Source: JADJNY01 sp046349615 (GTDB lineage Bacteria; Planctomycetota; UBA1135; GCA-002686595). From it: a stretch of 64,000 nt of DNA. The notes beneath the pieces were generated by a model. That model was given only the letters and a program-made list of their open reading frames with translations. It did not search any database and was not told the DNA's origin. Positions 1-9,384 of this stretch are shown here, piece by piece; position 1 is the first letter of the stretch, and the number at the start of each line of letters is the position of its first letter. Position numbers and translations under genes: made by a program. The DNA lies in contig JAXMBZ010000017.1 in the NCBI GenBank assembly GCA_046349615.1, positions 34,168-98,167 on the forward strand, in the 5' to 3' direction.

Positions 1-2
1 GC

Positions 3-827
3 GCGCATCCGGGACCTTCGGGCGTCGTGAACGCAGGCTCGGGAGCGACGATCACGGGCTCGACGACGCCGTCGACCGCGCTCGTCGCGCTGCCCGAGGT
101 GCGCTATCCCGACGTCGAGTCGAGCGGGAGCGTGAACCACTCGCAGTCCTCGCCCGCGTTGACCGTGCCCTCGGGGCGGCACGCGTACGACACGCTGGAA
201 CTCTCGGGCAGCGGTGCGGCGACGCTCACGGGGCCGCTGACCTTGGTCGTGGACCGGCTCGTGCTCGGCGCCGGGACCCAGCTCACGATCAACGCGCTGG
301 CGGGTCCCGTGCGCGTGTACGTCCGCGACTGGATGAAGTTCGCGCAGGGGTCGACCGTCGTGTGCGCGTCGACCGATCCGACGAAGACCTCGATCGTGTG
401 CGGTGGGTCGGAGACGATCGACCGGGACGGGGACGGAGTCCTCGATCCGCCGGTCACGCTCGGATCGACGGGCTCGTTCTACGGCGCGGTCTACGCACCG
501 CACGCGAGCTTCACGCTGGCGAACACGTTGACGCTGTACGGAGCGATCGCGGCGCAGACGCTCACGGTCGCCGGCGGCGGACACGTGCACTTCGACGTCG
601 CGCTCGTCGACGCTCCGAGCGAGGAAGGAGCGGATCCGGCATCGCTCGGATGGCGACTGGTGCAGCTCCCGCCCGCGCGTTTGGTCGAGTCGCGCACGGA
701 TCCGCTCCTGTACTTGAAGTTGCGCGGCGTCACGCCCGTGCCGTCGAAGCTCGCGCACTACGACGTCGGCGTCACGCCCGTGACGGCGATCACGAAGCCT
801 TGGTTCCGCACGACGATCGTGCCTTGA
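3..827 (+). CDS. Adhesin/pilus-associated DUF7305-like protein, 3' part
   Basis: The frame is open to the left edge of the window, so the 5' end is missing; the first in-frame start is GTG at 27 but the coding sequence probably begins upstream. The visible 270 or so residues are rich in Thr, Ser, Gly and Ala and look like a parallel beta structure. The segment GSFYGAVYAPHASFTL followed by LYGAIAAQTLTVAGGGHVHF resembles the C-terminal DUF7305 region found in large extracellular or PilX-like proteins, which usually reads 'YAP...GA(I/V)...G...H(Y/F)D'. A short acidic stretch (DRDGDGVLDP) could bind calcium. The stop codon lies directly before the next gene, so the two may be cotranscribed. The family assignment is tentative; an extracellular role is inferred from composition only. 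Confidence 0.6.
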   Translation, partial: AHPGPSGVVNAGSGATITGSTTPSTALVALPEVRYPDVESSGSVNHSQSSPALTVPSGRHAYDTLELSGSGAATLTGPLTLVVDRLVLGAGTQLTINALAGPVRVYVRDWMKFAQGSTVVCASTDPTKTSIVCGGSETIDRDGDGVLDPPVTLGSTGSFYGAVYAPHASFTLANTLTLYGAIAAQTLTVAGGGHVHFDVALVDAPSEEGADPASLGWRLVQLPPARLVESRTDPLLYLKLRGVTPVPSKLAHYDVGVTPVTAITKPWFRTTIVP

Positions 828-832
828 AACGG

Positions 833-2170
833 ATGCTCGAGTTCCCGATCCATCACCGAGCACGCGCGACGCTCGCCGGCCTCGCGCTCGCGGCGTGGAC
901 GCTGCTCCCTTCGGCGCGCGCGGTTCCCGCGGAGGGCGCGACCACGCAGCAGGTCGAGCGGTTGCTCGCGCAACTCTCGACGGCGCCGGAGGCCGGGGAT
1001 TCGATGCTCGCGCGCCAACTCGCGATGCTCGGGAGCGCCGCCGTGCCGGGGCTCTTCGACCGGCTCGTGCTCGGCGCGAACGCCCGGCTCGCGGATCCGA
1101 CGACCCCGCGTGATGCGCGGTCCCGCCGCGAACTCGACGTGATCCTCGGGGCGCTCGCGGGGCTCCCGCGCACCGACGTGCGGGCCGAGGTCGCGCTTCG
1201 CCTCGCCGCGGGAGCGAATCCCGGCGTGCGCGCCGCCGCGATGCTGGCGACGGCCGCCGAGGGCCGTGCGCGCGAGCTCGATCACATGCTGAGCATCGCG
1301 AACCCCGCGCTCGACGCGGACGGGTTCGTCGCGCCGTTCGACGCGTGCGTGGCCGACGCGTGCTCGGCGCTCGCGCGTCGCGACGACACGACGTGGCCGA
1401 CCGCCGCCGCGCTCGCGCTGCGTCTCGACACGGCGCCGCAGCTCGCGTTGCTGCGGGCGGCGGGCGAAGACGCGAGCGAGCCGGCGCTCGACGTGCTCGG
1501 CGGAGCGCTGCGCACGTTGCCGGGGCGGAGGCTCGAGGTCCTCGCGATCCTCGCGCGCACGCTCCAAGATCCGACCGTCACGGCACCGCGCTCCGTGCGC
1601 GAGGCGGTCGTCGAGCTCCTGCGCGATCCCGACCCGATGGCGTGCGCGCAGGCGGCGATCGTCGCGGGCCGGCTCGAGGCGGCGACGGCGGTGCCGCAGC
1701 TCGTCGAACTCGTCGACAGCGACTCGCAGGGCGTCCGCGAGAACGCGGCGTGGGCCCTGAGCCGCATCACAGGACTCGGGATGCGCACGGACGGCGCGCG
1801 CTGGAGAGCCTGGCTCGCGGACGAGCACGCCTGGTTCGACGCCCGGCACGAGCGCGCGCGCGAGGAGCTGCGCGATCGCGACGCGGGCGTCGTGCGGCGC
1901 GCGGTGCTCGAGTTGGGACGCCATCGCCTCGATCGCGAGCAACTCGTGCTCGAGATCGCTCCGGTGCTGCTGCACGGCGACGTCGAGACCGCGAGTGTGG
2001 CCGCTGCGACGATCGGCGCGCTGCGCTCGCGTTCGGCGCTCGCCTGTCTCCGCGACGTGCGCGATCGCGTCGACCCGAAGGTGCGCGAGGCCGTCGACGC
2101 CGCGATCGCGAGCGTCGAGGAGCCCCGAACGCGCGCCCGTCGCACCGGGCTGACCCGCCCGGGCCCTTGA
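833..2170 (+). CDS. HEAT-repeat protein with signal peptide
   Basis: The 445-residue product starts with a plausible signal peptide (positive HHRAR, then LAGLALAAWTLLPSARA). The rest is a run of short amphipathic helix pairs typical of HEAT or PBS-lyase-type repeats. The clearest is the segment around AAIVAGRLEAATAVPQLVEL followed by ENAAWALSRITG, and another lies near the C-terminus (AAATIGALRSRSALACLRDV). Such solenoids bind other proteins; no catalytic motif is visible. ATG 833 was chosen because it starts the signal peptide; a TTG at 824 overlapping the upstream stop (TTGA) would add three residues and would imply translational coupling. The final 20 residues are Arg/Pro rich. The partner is unknown; placement behind an adhesin-like gene suggests an envelope role, which is inference. 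Confidence 0.75.
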   Translation: MLEFPIHHRARATLAGLALAAWTLLPSARAVPAEGATTQQVERLLAQLSTAPEAGDSMLARQLAMLGSAAVPGLFDRLVLGANARLADPTTPRDARSRRELDVILGALAGLPRTDVRAEVALRLAAGANPGVRAAAMLATAAEGRARELDHMLSIANPALDADGFVAPFDACVADACSALARRDDTTWPTAAALALRLDTAPQLALLRAAGEDASEPALDVLGGALRTLPGRRLEVLAILARTLQDPTVTAPRSVREAVVELLRDPDPMACAQAAIVAGRLEAATAVPQLVELVDSDSQGVRENAAWALSRITGLGMRTDGARWRAWLADEHAWFDARHERAREELRDRDAGVVRRAVLELGRHRLDREQLVLEIAPVLLHGDVETASVAAATIGALRSRSALACLRDVRDRVDPKVREAVDAAIASVEEPRTRARRTGLTRPGP

Positions 2171-2313
2171 GGCCGCCGGCGGACGATCGACCGAGCGAGC
2201 CCGCCGCGGGCTTCGTGGTGGAAAGTCCTTCCGGCCTGCGGTGTCGCGCTCCGCGACCTCAAGAGCAGCACGTCCGAGCGTCGATGCACCCCTGTCCGTC
2301 CCGAGGAAGTCCC

Positions 2314-2781
2314 ATGTCCCCTTCGCGCCGAAAGCAGCGGCTGATCCAGCCGCGTCTCCAACTCCGCCTCGTCGCGAGCTTCGTCGGGCTCTCCGTCCTG
2401 GCCCTCGCCCTGCAGTTCATCCTGCTCGCCGCGTTGCTCACGCGCGCGGCCGGCGAACTGCCGCAGGACGGGCCGTACTTGATGGAGATGCTCCCGTCGA
2501 TGCTCGTCTGGGTGCTCGTCCTCTCGATCGGCTTGTGCCTGCCGCTCACCTTCTGCGTGGGCGTCGTCGTCACGCTGCGCATCGCGGGACCGATCTACAA
2601 GATGCGGCGCCACCTCGAAGCCGTCGCGCGCGGCGAGGACCCGGGCGAGTGCACGCTGCGGAAGGACGACGAGCTGAAGGACTTCTGCCGCGCGCTGAAC
2701 GACGCGACCGCCGTGATCCGAACGAAGTCGGCGAGCAAGCCCGACGCAGGGCCGGGCCGGACGCTGAGCGAGGCAGCCTGA
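2314..2781 (+). CDS. Two-pass membrane protein with HAMP-like linker
   Basis: This 155-residue protein has a basic N-terminus, two hydrophobic segments (about residues 18-42 and 60-90), then the sequence LRIAGPIYKMRRHLEAVARG and an acidic helix. That matches the first helix and Pro-containing start of a HAMP domain. The C-terminus ends shortly after, so no output domain is attached. A ribosome site (GAGGAAG, 2303-2309) sits about 5 bases before ATG 2314 and decides the start over ATG 2284. The gene is 44 bases upstream of a HAMP-containing histidine kinase on the same strand. It may be an accessory sensor subunit that delivers a transmembrane signal to a partner; this is inference from architecture and neighbourhood. 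Confidence 0.75.
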   Translation: MSPSRRKQRLIQPRLQLRLVASFVGLSVLALALQFILLAALLTRAAGELPQDGPYLMEMLPSMLVWVLVLSIGLCLPLTFCVGVVVTLRIAGPIYKMRRHLEAVARGEDPGECTLRKDDELKDFCRALNDATAVIRTKSASKPDAGPGRTLSEAA

Positions 2782-2825
2782 TCGTGCGTCGCGCGCCGAA
2801 GAGCCGTTCGTCCGGGGAGTGACGC

Positions 2826-4772
2826 ATGTCGCTGCGCACGCGCATCGTCTGGTACCTCTCCGTGGTCGTCCTCTTGTGGGCGAGCCTGCACCACATCGTG
2901 CAGAAGGTGTTCGTCGTCCGCAGCTTCAGCGAGCTCGAAGCGGTCGACGCGCGCCGGAACGTGATGCGCGTCAAGAACGCCATCGAGCGCGAGAAGGACG
3001 GACTCGCCTCGCGTTGCCGGGATTGGGCGTCGTCGGACGGCGTCTACCGCTACGCGCTCGATCGCGACGCGCGCTTCGCGAAGGAGACGTTCTCGGCGGA
3101 GCTCCTCCAGCGCAACGAGATCAACCTGCTCCGCGTCTGCGACATGCGCGGGAAGGTCCTGTACGGCCGCTGCACGGATCGGGAGGGCCGCCCGCTGCGC
3201 CTCTCGGACTTCCCCGAGGACGATCTCGGCGAGAAGCACCCGCTGATCACGAGCAAGGTCGGCACGTTCGACTCCGGCGGCGAGCTGCGCGACACCGGGG
3301 TCTGGCTCACGGACCACGGCGCGCTGCTCGTCAGCGCGAAACCGATCACGGACGGGCGCGGTCAGGGCCCGGTGCGCGGCACGGTGATCGTGGGGCGGCT
3401 CTTGACGGGGCTCTTCGAGGACAGCCATCAGTACATCGAAGACCTGCAGCGTCAGACGGAAGTGCCGTTCGAGCTGTGGAGCGCGAGCGGACCGTTCCTC
3501 GAGCAGGACGGCGTGCGCCTCGCCGACATCGTCGCCGCGCGAGAGCCGATCGTCAGCGTGCGGGACGACGACCTGCTGCGCGCGTACGCCGTGCTCGACG
3601 ACATCCGCGGGAAACCCGCGCTCGTCATCTGCGCGACGATGCCGCGGCTGGTCACCGCGCAGGGCGATCGAGCCGTGATGTCCGCGCTCATCTCGACGAT
3701 GGCGGCGGGCGCGTTGATCCTGCTCGTGCTCCTGCGGCTCCTCCAGAGCAACGTGATCGGGCCGCTCGCGAAGCTCACCGAGCACGCCGTCGAGATCGGA
3801 CGCACCGAGGACCCGACGAAGAAGCTCGATCTGCACCGCGACGACGAGCTCGGCATCCTGGCGCGCGAGTTCGACGGGATGATGGTCAAGCTCGCGCAGT
3901 CGCGCGAGGCCCTCGTGAAGGCCGCGCGCAGCGCGGGCATGTCGGAGATCGCGACGGGCGTGCTCCACAACGTCGGGAACGTGCTCAACAGCGTGAACGT
4001 CTCCGCCACGTTGCTCGCGGAGAGGATGCGGTCGTCCAGCAGCAAGGACCTGTCGCTCGCCCTGCAGACGGTGCGGGAGAGCGCCGGAGACCTCGCGACG
4101 TTCCTCCAGAAGGACCCGCGCGGCGCGCACTTGGATCCGCTGCTCCGCGGCCTCTCCGAGCAGATCGAGGCCGAGCGGGGCGAAGCGACGGTCGAGCTCC
4201 GGCGGCTCCTCGAAGGCCTCGAGCACGTCAAGCTCCTCGTCCAGTCGCAGCAGAGCTTCGCGAGCCGGGGCGGGTTCCTCGAATCGGGCTCGGTCGTGCA
4301 GCAGGTCGAGAACGCGCTCTCCGTCACGGGGCGCGCCGTCGGTGGAGACGACGTCGAGATCGTGCGCGAGTACGAAGACCTCCCGACGTGCGCGTTCGAC
4401 GCGCACCGCGTGCTCGAGATCCTCGTCAACCTCGTCCAGAACGCGCGACAGGCGCTGCAGGCGCCCGAGCTCGAGCGCCGCCGGCTGCTCGTGCGCGTGC
4501 ATTCGGTGGGTGAGGGCCGTGCGGCGGTCGACGTCGAGGACACGGGCGTCGGCATCCCGCCCGAGAACCTCGCGCGCATCTTCGGCCACGGCTTCACCAC
4601 GAAGCGCAACGGACACGGGTTCGGACTCCATGCCGCGGCGAACGCGGCGACGGAGATGGGCGGGAGCCTGACGGTCCACAGCGACGGAGTCGGTCGCGGA
4701 GCGCGCTTCACGCTCGAGTTCCCGGTCCAAGTCCAGGCCGCGATCCCCGTCGCGGAAGGAGTCGCGGCATGA
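2826..4772 (+). CDS. CHASE4-type membrane sensor histidine kinase
   Basis: The 648-residue protein has a first membrane segment (about 8-25), an extracytoplasmic region of roughly 240 residues resembling CHASE4 sensors, a second membrane segment (about 286-306, GALILLVLLRLL), a HAMP linker and a kinase core. The likely phosphoacceptor is H381 in GVLHNVGNVLNS, a recognised variant H-box. The ATPase domain shows the N box (NLVQNARQAL), the G1 box (VEDTGVGIPP) and the G2 region (GHGFGLHAAANAA). Its stop overlaps the start of the following regulator gene by ATGA, so the two are cotranscribed and probably partners: the kinase would phosphorylate one or both receiver domains of that protein. The ligand is unknown. 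A HAMP protein lies just upstream. Confidence 0.92.
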   Translation: MSLRTRIVWYLSVVVLLWASLHHIVQKVFVVRSFSELEAVDARRNVMRVKNAIEREKDGLASRCRDWASSDGVYRYALDRDARFAKETFSAELLQRNEINLLRVCDMRGKVLYGRCTDREGRPLRLSDFPEDDLGEKHPLITSKVGTFDSGGELRDTGVWLTDHGALLVSAKPITDGRGQGPVRGTVIVGRLLTGLFEDSHQYIEDLQRQTEVPFELWSASGPFLEQDGVRLADIVAAREPIVSVRDDDLLRAYAVLDDIRGKPALVICATMPRLVTAQGDRAVMSALISTMAAGALILLVLLRLLQSNVIGPLAKLTEHAVEIGRTEDPTKKLDLHRDDELGILAREFDGMMVKLAQSREALVKAARSAGMSEIATGVLHNVGNVLNSVNVSATLLAERMRSSSSKDLSLALQTVRESAGDLATFLQKDPRGAHLDPLLRGLSEQIEAERGEATVELRRLLEGLEHVKLLVQSQQSFASRGGFLESGSVVQQVENALSVTGRAVGGDDVEIVREYEDLPTCAFDAHRVLEILVNLVQNARQALQAPELERRRLLVRVHSVGEGRAAVDVEDTGVGIPPENLARIFGHGFTTKRNGHGFGLHAAANAATEMGGSLTVHSDGVGRGARFTLEFPVQVQAAIPVAEGVAA

Positions 4773-6568
4773 GCACCCCGGAACGCCGACGCATCCTCGT
4801 CGTCGACGACAACCCTTCGATCCACGCGGACTTCAAGAAGATCCTCGGCGTGCGCGAGCCGGTGAGCTCCGACCTCGAGGCCGCCAAGGCCGCGTTCTTC
4901 GGCACGCAGTCCGCGCCGGCCGCGACGAGCGACGAATACGCGATCGAGACCGCGCTCCAGGGGCGCGATGCGCTCGAGCTCGTCCGTCGCGGCGTCGAAG
5001 CGAAGGACCCGTTCGCGCTCGCGTTCGTCGACGTCCGCATGCCGCCGGGCTGGGACGGCGTCGAGACGATCGCGCGACTGTGGGAGGCCGATCCGGACCT
5101 GCAGTGCGTCATCTGCACCGCGTTCTCCGACTACTCGTGGGAAGAGACCCTCGCGAAGCTCGGACGAACGGACCGGCTGCTCATCCTCAAGAAGCCCTTC
5201 GATCCGATCGAGGTCTGCCAGATCGCCAGCGCGATGACCGAGAAGTGGCTCGGCACGCGGCGCGAGCGCGCGCGCATGCGCGAGGTCGTCGAGTCCGAGC
5301 AGAAGGCGCGCGTCTACGCGTCGACCGTCGAGACCACGAACCGCGCGCTCGAGCTCTCCCGTCGCCGCGCGGAGAACGCCTCGCTCGAGAAGATGCAGGT
5401 GCTCCTGAGCCTCGGCCGCGAGCTGCGCGCTCCGCTGCTCGCGATCCTCGAGTACGCGGACCTGCTGCACTCCGCGTGCGTCGCGGACGCGCTGCGCGTC
5501 GACCACGCCGAGCAGATCCGGCGCCGCGGCGATTCGCTGCTGCAGGTCATCTCGGACATGACGGACCTCGCGTCGCTCGAGATGGGGACGCTGACGCTCT
5601 CGCGTTCGAGCGTATCGCCGCTCGCCGTCGTCCAGAAGGCGATCGCGGAGCGCAGCGCGCAGGCGCGCGAGAAGGGGCTCGAGCTCCGCATGGAGTGTCC
5701 GTCCCGCGTTCCGGCGCACATCGAGACGGACGGCGCGCGCGTCGAGCAGGTGCTCCGCCAGCTCCTCGACAACGCGATCAAGTTCACGAACTCGGGCTCG
5801 GTGTCCGTCGTCGTCGAGTTCGACACGACGCGCTTGGAGAGCCCGACGCTGTCGATGCGCGTCGTCGACACGGGGCCCGGACTCACGCCGGAGCAGCTCG
5901 GCCGGCTCTTCGCGCCGTGCTCGGCCGCAGGGGACGCGACCGTGCGAGAGCGCGGCGGCGCGGGGCTCGGACTCGTGCTCGTCCGCGGGCTCGCGCAGCG
6001 GCTCGGCGGCGAACTCACGGTCGAGAGCGAAGTCGGCCGCGGGAGCTCGTTCCGCTTCTCGATCCCCGCGGGCGACGTGTCCATGGCGGAGCTCGTCGAC
6101 CATCCGCGGGCGCCGATCCCGTCCGCTCAGTCGGGCGTCGCCGTGATCGCGCCGCCCGTCACCCTCGAGGGCGCGCGCATCCTCGTCGTCGAGGACGTCG
6201 CCAGCACCTCGAAGCTCTTCCGCGCCTTCCTCGAGAGCGCCGGCGCGGAGGTCGTCGTCGCCGAGGACGGTCGCGAGGGGCTCGACCTCGTGCAGGAGGC
6301 CGAGCTCGCGAATCGGCCGTTCGACGTCGTGATCATGGACGTTCAGATGCCCGTGATGGACGGTCACACCGCGACGCGCGAGCTGCGCGCGCGGGGCTAC
6401 ACGCGCCCGATCCTCGCCGTCACGGCGCACGCGATGACGAGCGATCGTGAAGCGTGTCTCGCGGCCGGCTGCAACGACTACGCGAGCAAGCCCATCGGGC
6501 GGCGCGCGTTGGTCGAGCTCTGTGCGCTGCACTTGGGGCCGGGCCGCCAGAACGTGCTCGACGCTTGA
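4769..6568 (+). CDS. Hybrid regulator REC-HisKA-like-HATPase-REC lacking the phospho-His
   Basis: The 599-residue soluble protein has a receiver domain at the N-terminus (VVDD acidic pair, phosphoacceptor D88 in FVDVRMPPGWDG), a kinase-like core and a second receiver (about 470-590, D524 in VIMDVQMPVMDG, lysine in YASKP). The dimerisation segment reads LGRELRAPLLAILEYADLL, so the position of the usual SHELRTPL histidine is R217 (codon CGC; CAC would be His). The ATPase domain keeps its N box (QLLDNAIKFTN), G1 (VVDTGPGLTP) and G2 (GGAGLGLVLV). The gene overlaps the membrane kinase gene upstream by four bases. It is therefore unlikely to autophosphorylate in the normal way and may act as a phosphate sink, a relay or a kinase regulator. 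No DNA-binding domain is present. Confidence 0.9.
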   Translation: MSTPERRRILVVDDNPSIHADFKKILGVREPVSSDLEAAKAAFFGTQSAPAATSDEYAIETALQGRDALELVRRGVEAKDPFALAFVDVRMPPGWDGVETIARLWEADPDLQCVICTAFSDYSWEETLAKLGRTDRLLILKKPFDPIEVCQIASAMTEKWLGTRRERARMREVVESEQKARVYASTVETTNRALELSRRRAENASLEKMQVLLSLGRELRAPLLAILEYADLLHSACVADALRVDHAEQIRRRGDSLLQVISDMTDLASLEMGTLTLSRSSVSPLAVVQKAIAERSAQAREKGLELRMECPSRVPAHIETDGARVEQVLRQLLDNAIKFTNSGSVSVVVEFDTTRLESPTLSMRVVDTGPGLTPEQLGRLFAPCSAAGDATVRERGGAGLGLVLVRGLAQRLGGELTVESEVGRGSSFRFSIPAGDVSMAELVDHPRAPIPSAQSGVAVIAPPVTLEGARILVVEDVASTSKLFRAFLESAGAEVVVAEDGREGLDLVQEAELANRPFDVVIMDVQMPVMDGHTATRELRARGYTRPILAVTAHAMTSDREACLAAGCNDYASKPIGRRALVELCALHLGPGRQNVLDA

Positions 6569-6650
6569 TCGAGGGCGCGCGGTCGGAACGCGACGCACCC
6601 GCTGCGCTCCCTCGCCGTCGAAGCGCAGCCCGGCGGCCTCGGAGCTTCGC

Positions 6651-8195
6651 TCACGCCGCGCGCTGCGACAGCCCCGGATCGATGCCGCGCGCCAGCAACG
6701 CCGCGAAGTCCGACGGGGCGAGCGGCTTGCTGAAGTAGTAGCCCTGCGCCTGATCGCACTCGAGCACGCGGAGCAGATCGAGCTGGCCGCGCGTCTCGAC
6801 GCCCTCCGCGACGACCTGCAGCTTGAGGCTCTTGCCGAGGAGCACGATCGACGTCGTGATCGCCGCGTCGTATGGGTCCGTGGCGAGGTCGCGCACGAAC
6901 GACTGGTCGATCTTGATCGAGTCGATCGGGAACCGCTTCAAGTACGAGAGCGACGAGTAGCCGGTGCCGAAGTCGTCGATCGAGAGGTGGATCCCGAGGT
7001 CGCGGAGCACGGCGAGCCTGCGCAGCACGGCCTCGGCGCCGTGCAGCAGCACGCTCTCCGTGAGTTCGAGCTCGAGCCACTCGGGCGCGAGGCCCGTCTC
7101 GTCCAGCGCGTGCTGCAGCGTCGGCAGGAGCCGATCCTCGCGCAGCTGCACCGTCGACACGTTGACCGCGACGCGCACGGGCGGGAGACCCGCTTCCTGC
7201 CACGCACGGTTCTGACGACACGCTTCGACGAGGACGAACTCGCCGATCGCGTTGATGAGGCCGGTCTCCTCCGCGATCGGGATGAACTGCGCCGGCGAGA
7301 TCGGACCGAGCTCCGGATGGGTCCAGCGCACGAGCGCTTCGGCACCGACGATCCGGCTGGTCGCGATGTCGACCTTGGGCTGGTAGTGGACGGAGAGCTC
7401 CCGGCGCTCGATCGCGTGGGAGAGCGCGTCCTCGATCGTCCGGCGGCGCTCCGACTGCGCGTTCATCGCGGCGGAATGGAAGCGGACGTCCGGGCCGGGG
7501 ACGCGCAGCGCCGCGCGCGCGCGCTCGAGGAGCTGCGCGGGGCTCGGTCCGTCGCCCGGGTGGACGGCGATGCCGATCGAACAGCGCGGCTCGATCGTTC
7601 CGTTCGCGCTCGCGATCGGCGCGCAGAGGCGCTCGCGCAGGCGCACCGCGATCTTGTAGGCGGCGTGCGGGCGCGGGAGGCTCGGGAGGAGGACGATCAC
7701 TTCCTTCGTGCCGAGGCGCGCGAGGCGCGGCAGTCCGCCCTGAGCGGAGCTCCCGATCGCGTCGCGATCGCGCACGCATGCGCGCAGCCGGCGAGCGAGT
7801 TCCGCGTGGACCTCGTGCGCATCGGCGGCTTCGAGCTCCGGCAGCTCCTGCTGGAGCACGAGCAGCGCGACGTGGTCGTTCGGCGGTTGCGCGGCGGCGA
7901 CGATGCGCTCCGCGCGCGAGAGGAACGCGGCTTCGTCCGTCGCGGGCGCGTCGACGTCGTCGAGCGCGTCGACGGCGGTCAGGCGCTCGTGGAGTTCGCG
8001 CAGGAACGCCTCGCTGTCCGTGACGACGAGCGCGTGCCCGAGACCTTGCACGGAGCGCGCGGCCTCCGTCGTGGAGACGACGCTCGCGTGGAAGCCGAGC
8101 GCGGACAGGGTTTCGGAGACGTGGAGCGCGCGGCCCGGATCGGGGTTCGACACCAGGATGCGCGGCGTGGCGGGGACGTTCGAGGGATCCGACAT
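6651..8195 (-). CDS. EAL-domain c-di-GMP phosphodiesterase with degenerate GGDEF
   Basis: The 514-residue protein hydrolyses cyclic di-GMP by family. Residues 12-90 resemble a receiver fold without obvious phospho-acceptor residues. Residues 105-235 are a GGDEF-like domain in which the signature is RLGTKEV (about 160-166) rather than RLGGDEF, so cyclase activity is unlikely, although SIGIAVHPGD is kept. The EAL domain (about 258-505) is intact: EALVRW (E286), VNVS, LELTES, IDDFGTGYSSLSYL, KIDQSFV, AEGVET and QGYYFSKP are all present, as in active phosphodiesterases. ATG at 8195 has a GAGGGA site 8 bases upstream, which decides it over a longer frame. It is cytoplasmic, with no membrane segment. 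It ends 82 bases from the hybrid kinase gene on the other strand. Confidence 0.9.
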   Translation of the reverse strand: MSDPSNVPATPRILVSNPDPGRALHVSETLSALGFHASVVSTTEAARSVQGLGHALVVTDSEAFLRELHERLTAVDALDDVDAPATDEAAFLSRAERIVAAAQPPNDHVALLVLQQELPELEAADAHEVHAELARRLRACVRDRDAIGSSAQGGLPRLARLGTKEVIVLLPSLPRPHAAYKIAVRLRERLCAPIASANGTIEPRCSIGIAVHPGDGPSPAQLLERARAALRVPGPDVRFHSAAMNAQSERRRTIEDALSHAIERRELSVHYQPKVDIATSRIVGAEALVRWTHPELGPISPAQFIPIAEETGLINAIGEFVLVEACRQNRAWQEAGLPPVRVAVNVSTVQLREDRLLPTLQHALDETGLAPEWLELELTESVLLHGAEAVLRRLAVLRDLGIHLSIDDFGTGYSSLSYLKRFPIDSIKIDQSFVRDLATDPYDAAITTSIVLLGKSLKLQVVAEGVETRGQLDLLRVLECDQAQGYYFSKPLAPSDFAALLARGIDPGLSQRAA

Positions 8196-8352
8196 GGCGA
8201 ATCCCTCGTATCGACGGCGGTCCGACGCCTCCTTGATGCACGCGGCGCGCGGAACGGATGCAGACGGCGGCTCGCCTGCGACGCGACGCCCGCGTCCCAC
8301 GCAGGAGCCCGGCTCGGAATTCCTTTCCAGCCGCGTCTCGACGGGTCGGGCG

Positions 8353-9384
8353 TCAAGGCGCCCGGCCGCCGAGCCGCTTCGCGACCTCGGCCGCGACGCT
8401 CGCGGAGAACGCGCTCGTCGACTTCGTCCCGCCGACGTCGCGCGTGCCGCGGCCCGCGCCGATCTCGCTCCAGAGGACGTCGCGCAGCGTGCGGCACGCG
8501 GCGTCCTCGCCGAGGTGGCGGACGAGGTTCGCGAGCGCGAGCAACGCCGCCGTCGGATTGCACACGTCCTTGCCCGCGATGTCGGGCGCGGTGCCGCCGG
8601 CGGGGTCGAACATCGCGAGCGTGACGGCGCCCGCGTCGTCGAACGCGAGCGACGTCGAATCGCCGAGGCCGAGCGAGCCGATCAAGCCGCACGCCATGTC
8701 GGAGAGGAAGTCGCCGTACTCGTTCGGCGTCACGATCACGGAGTAGCGCTCCGGCTGCATGACGATGTTGCAGAGGAGCGCGTCGAAGAGCTCCTTCCTC
8801 CGCGGCACCTTCGGGAAGCCCTTCGCGACGTGGTCGACCGCTTCCTCGAAGAGGCCGTCGGTCGCGCGCTGGATCGTGTACTTGCTCGCGGAGACGAGCG
8901 TGCCGCCGCGCTTCTCGGCGAGCTGGAACGCATAGCGCGCGGCGTGCTGCGACGGATGGCGCTCGATGACGCGCACGCTGACCGCGGCGTCGGGGCCCAC
9001 GCGGCGGCCCGGGTCGTCGTACGTGCCGCCCGTCGCGATGCGGACGATGTCGAGGTCGAGCTTCTTCGTGAAGTTGGTCGGGATGCCGGGGATCGTCGCG
9101 ACCGGCCGGTGGATCACGGCGAAGTCGCAGCGGTCGCGCAGCACCTGGTTCGGGCTCTCGGCGACCGTCGCGGTCGGGTACTTGAGCGCGACCCGCGTCG
9201 CCTTCATCGCGGCGACGGCTTCGTCGTAGAGCGCGGAGCCGCGCTTCGTGCGATTCGGCTCGGAGAGGTCGAGCTCCTGGAACTCGAGCGCGAACGGGAA
9301 GGCGGCCGAGACGGTGTGGACGCTCTTCGAGAGTTCGGCGCTGATGCCGTCCCCGAGCAGTTCGACGACGCGGTAGGTCTTCAT
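8353..9384 (-). CDS. Isocitrate/isopropylmalate dehydrogenase family protein
   Basis: The 343-residue protein belongs to the NAD(P)-dependent beta-decarboxylating dehydrogenases. It shows GDGI near the N-terminus, ALKYPTAT, an arginine-containing LRDRCDFAVIHRP segment, the catalytic-lysine region SASKYTIQRATDGLF, the metal-binding segment VTPNEYGDFLSDMA and the C-terminal GGTAPDIAGKDVCNP. Length fits the family (330-370). The substrate-specifying loop IVRIATGGTYDDPG lacks the ENTEG-type motif of true isocitrate or isopropylmalate enzymes, so the substrate is open; a tartrate/homoisocitrate-like or divergent isocitrate enzyme is possible. No leucine or TCA genes are near. A -10-like TAGAAC on the minus strand (9395-9400) lies 10 bases before the ATG and no ribosome site is seen, suggesting a leaderless transcript. 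Confidence 0.85.
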   Translation of the reverse strand: MKTYRVVELLGDGISAELSKSVHTVSAAFPFALEFQELDLSEPNRTKRGSALYDEAVAAMKATRVALKYPTATVAESPNQVLRDRCDFAVIHRPVATIPGIPTNFTKKLDLDIVRIATGGTYDDPGRRVGPDAAVSVRVIERHPSQHAARYAFQLAEKRGGTLVSASKYTIQRATDGLFEEAVDHVAKGFPKVPRRKELFDALLCNIVMQPERYSVIVTPNEYGDFLSDMACGLIGSLGLGDSTSLAFDDAGAVTLAMFDPAGGTAPDIAGKDVCNPTAALLALANLVRHLGEDAACRTLRDVLWSEIGAGRGTRDVGGTKSTSAFSASVAAEVAKRLGGRAP

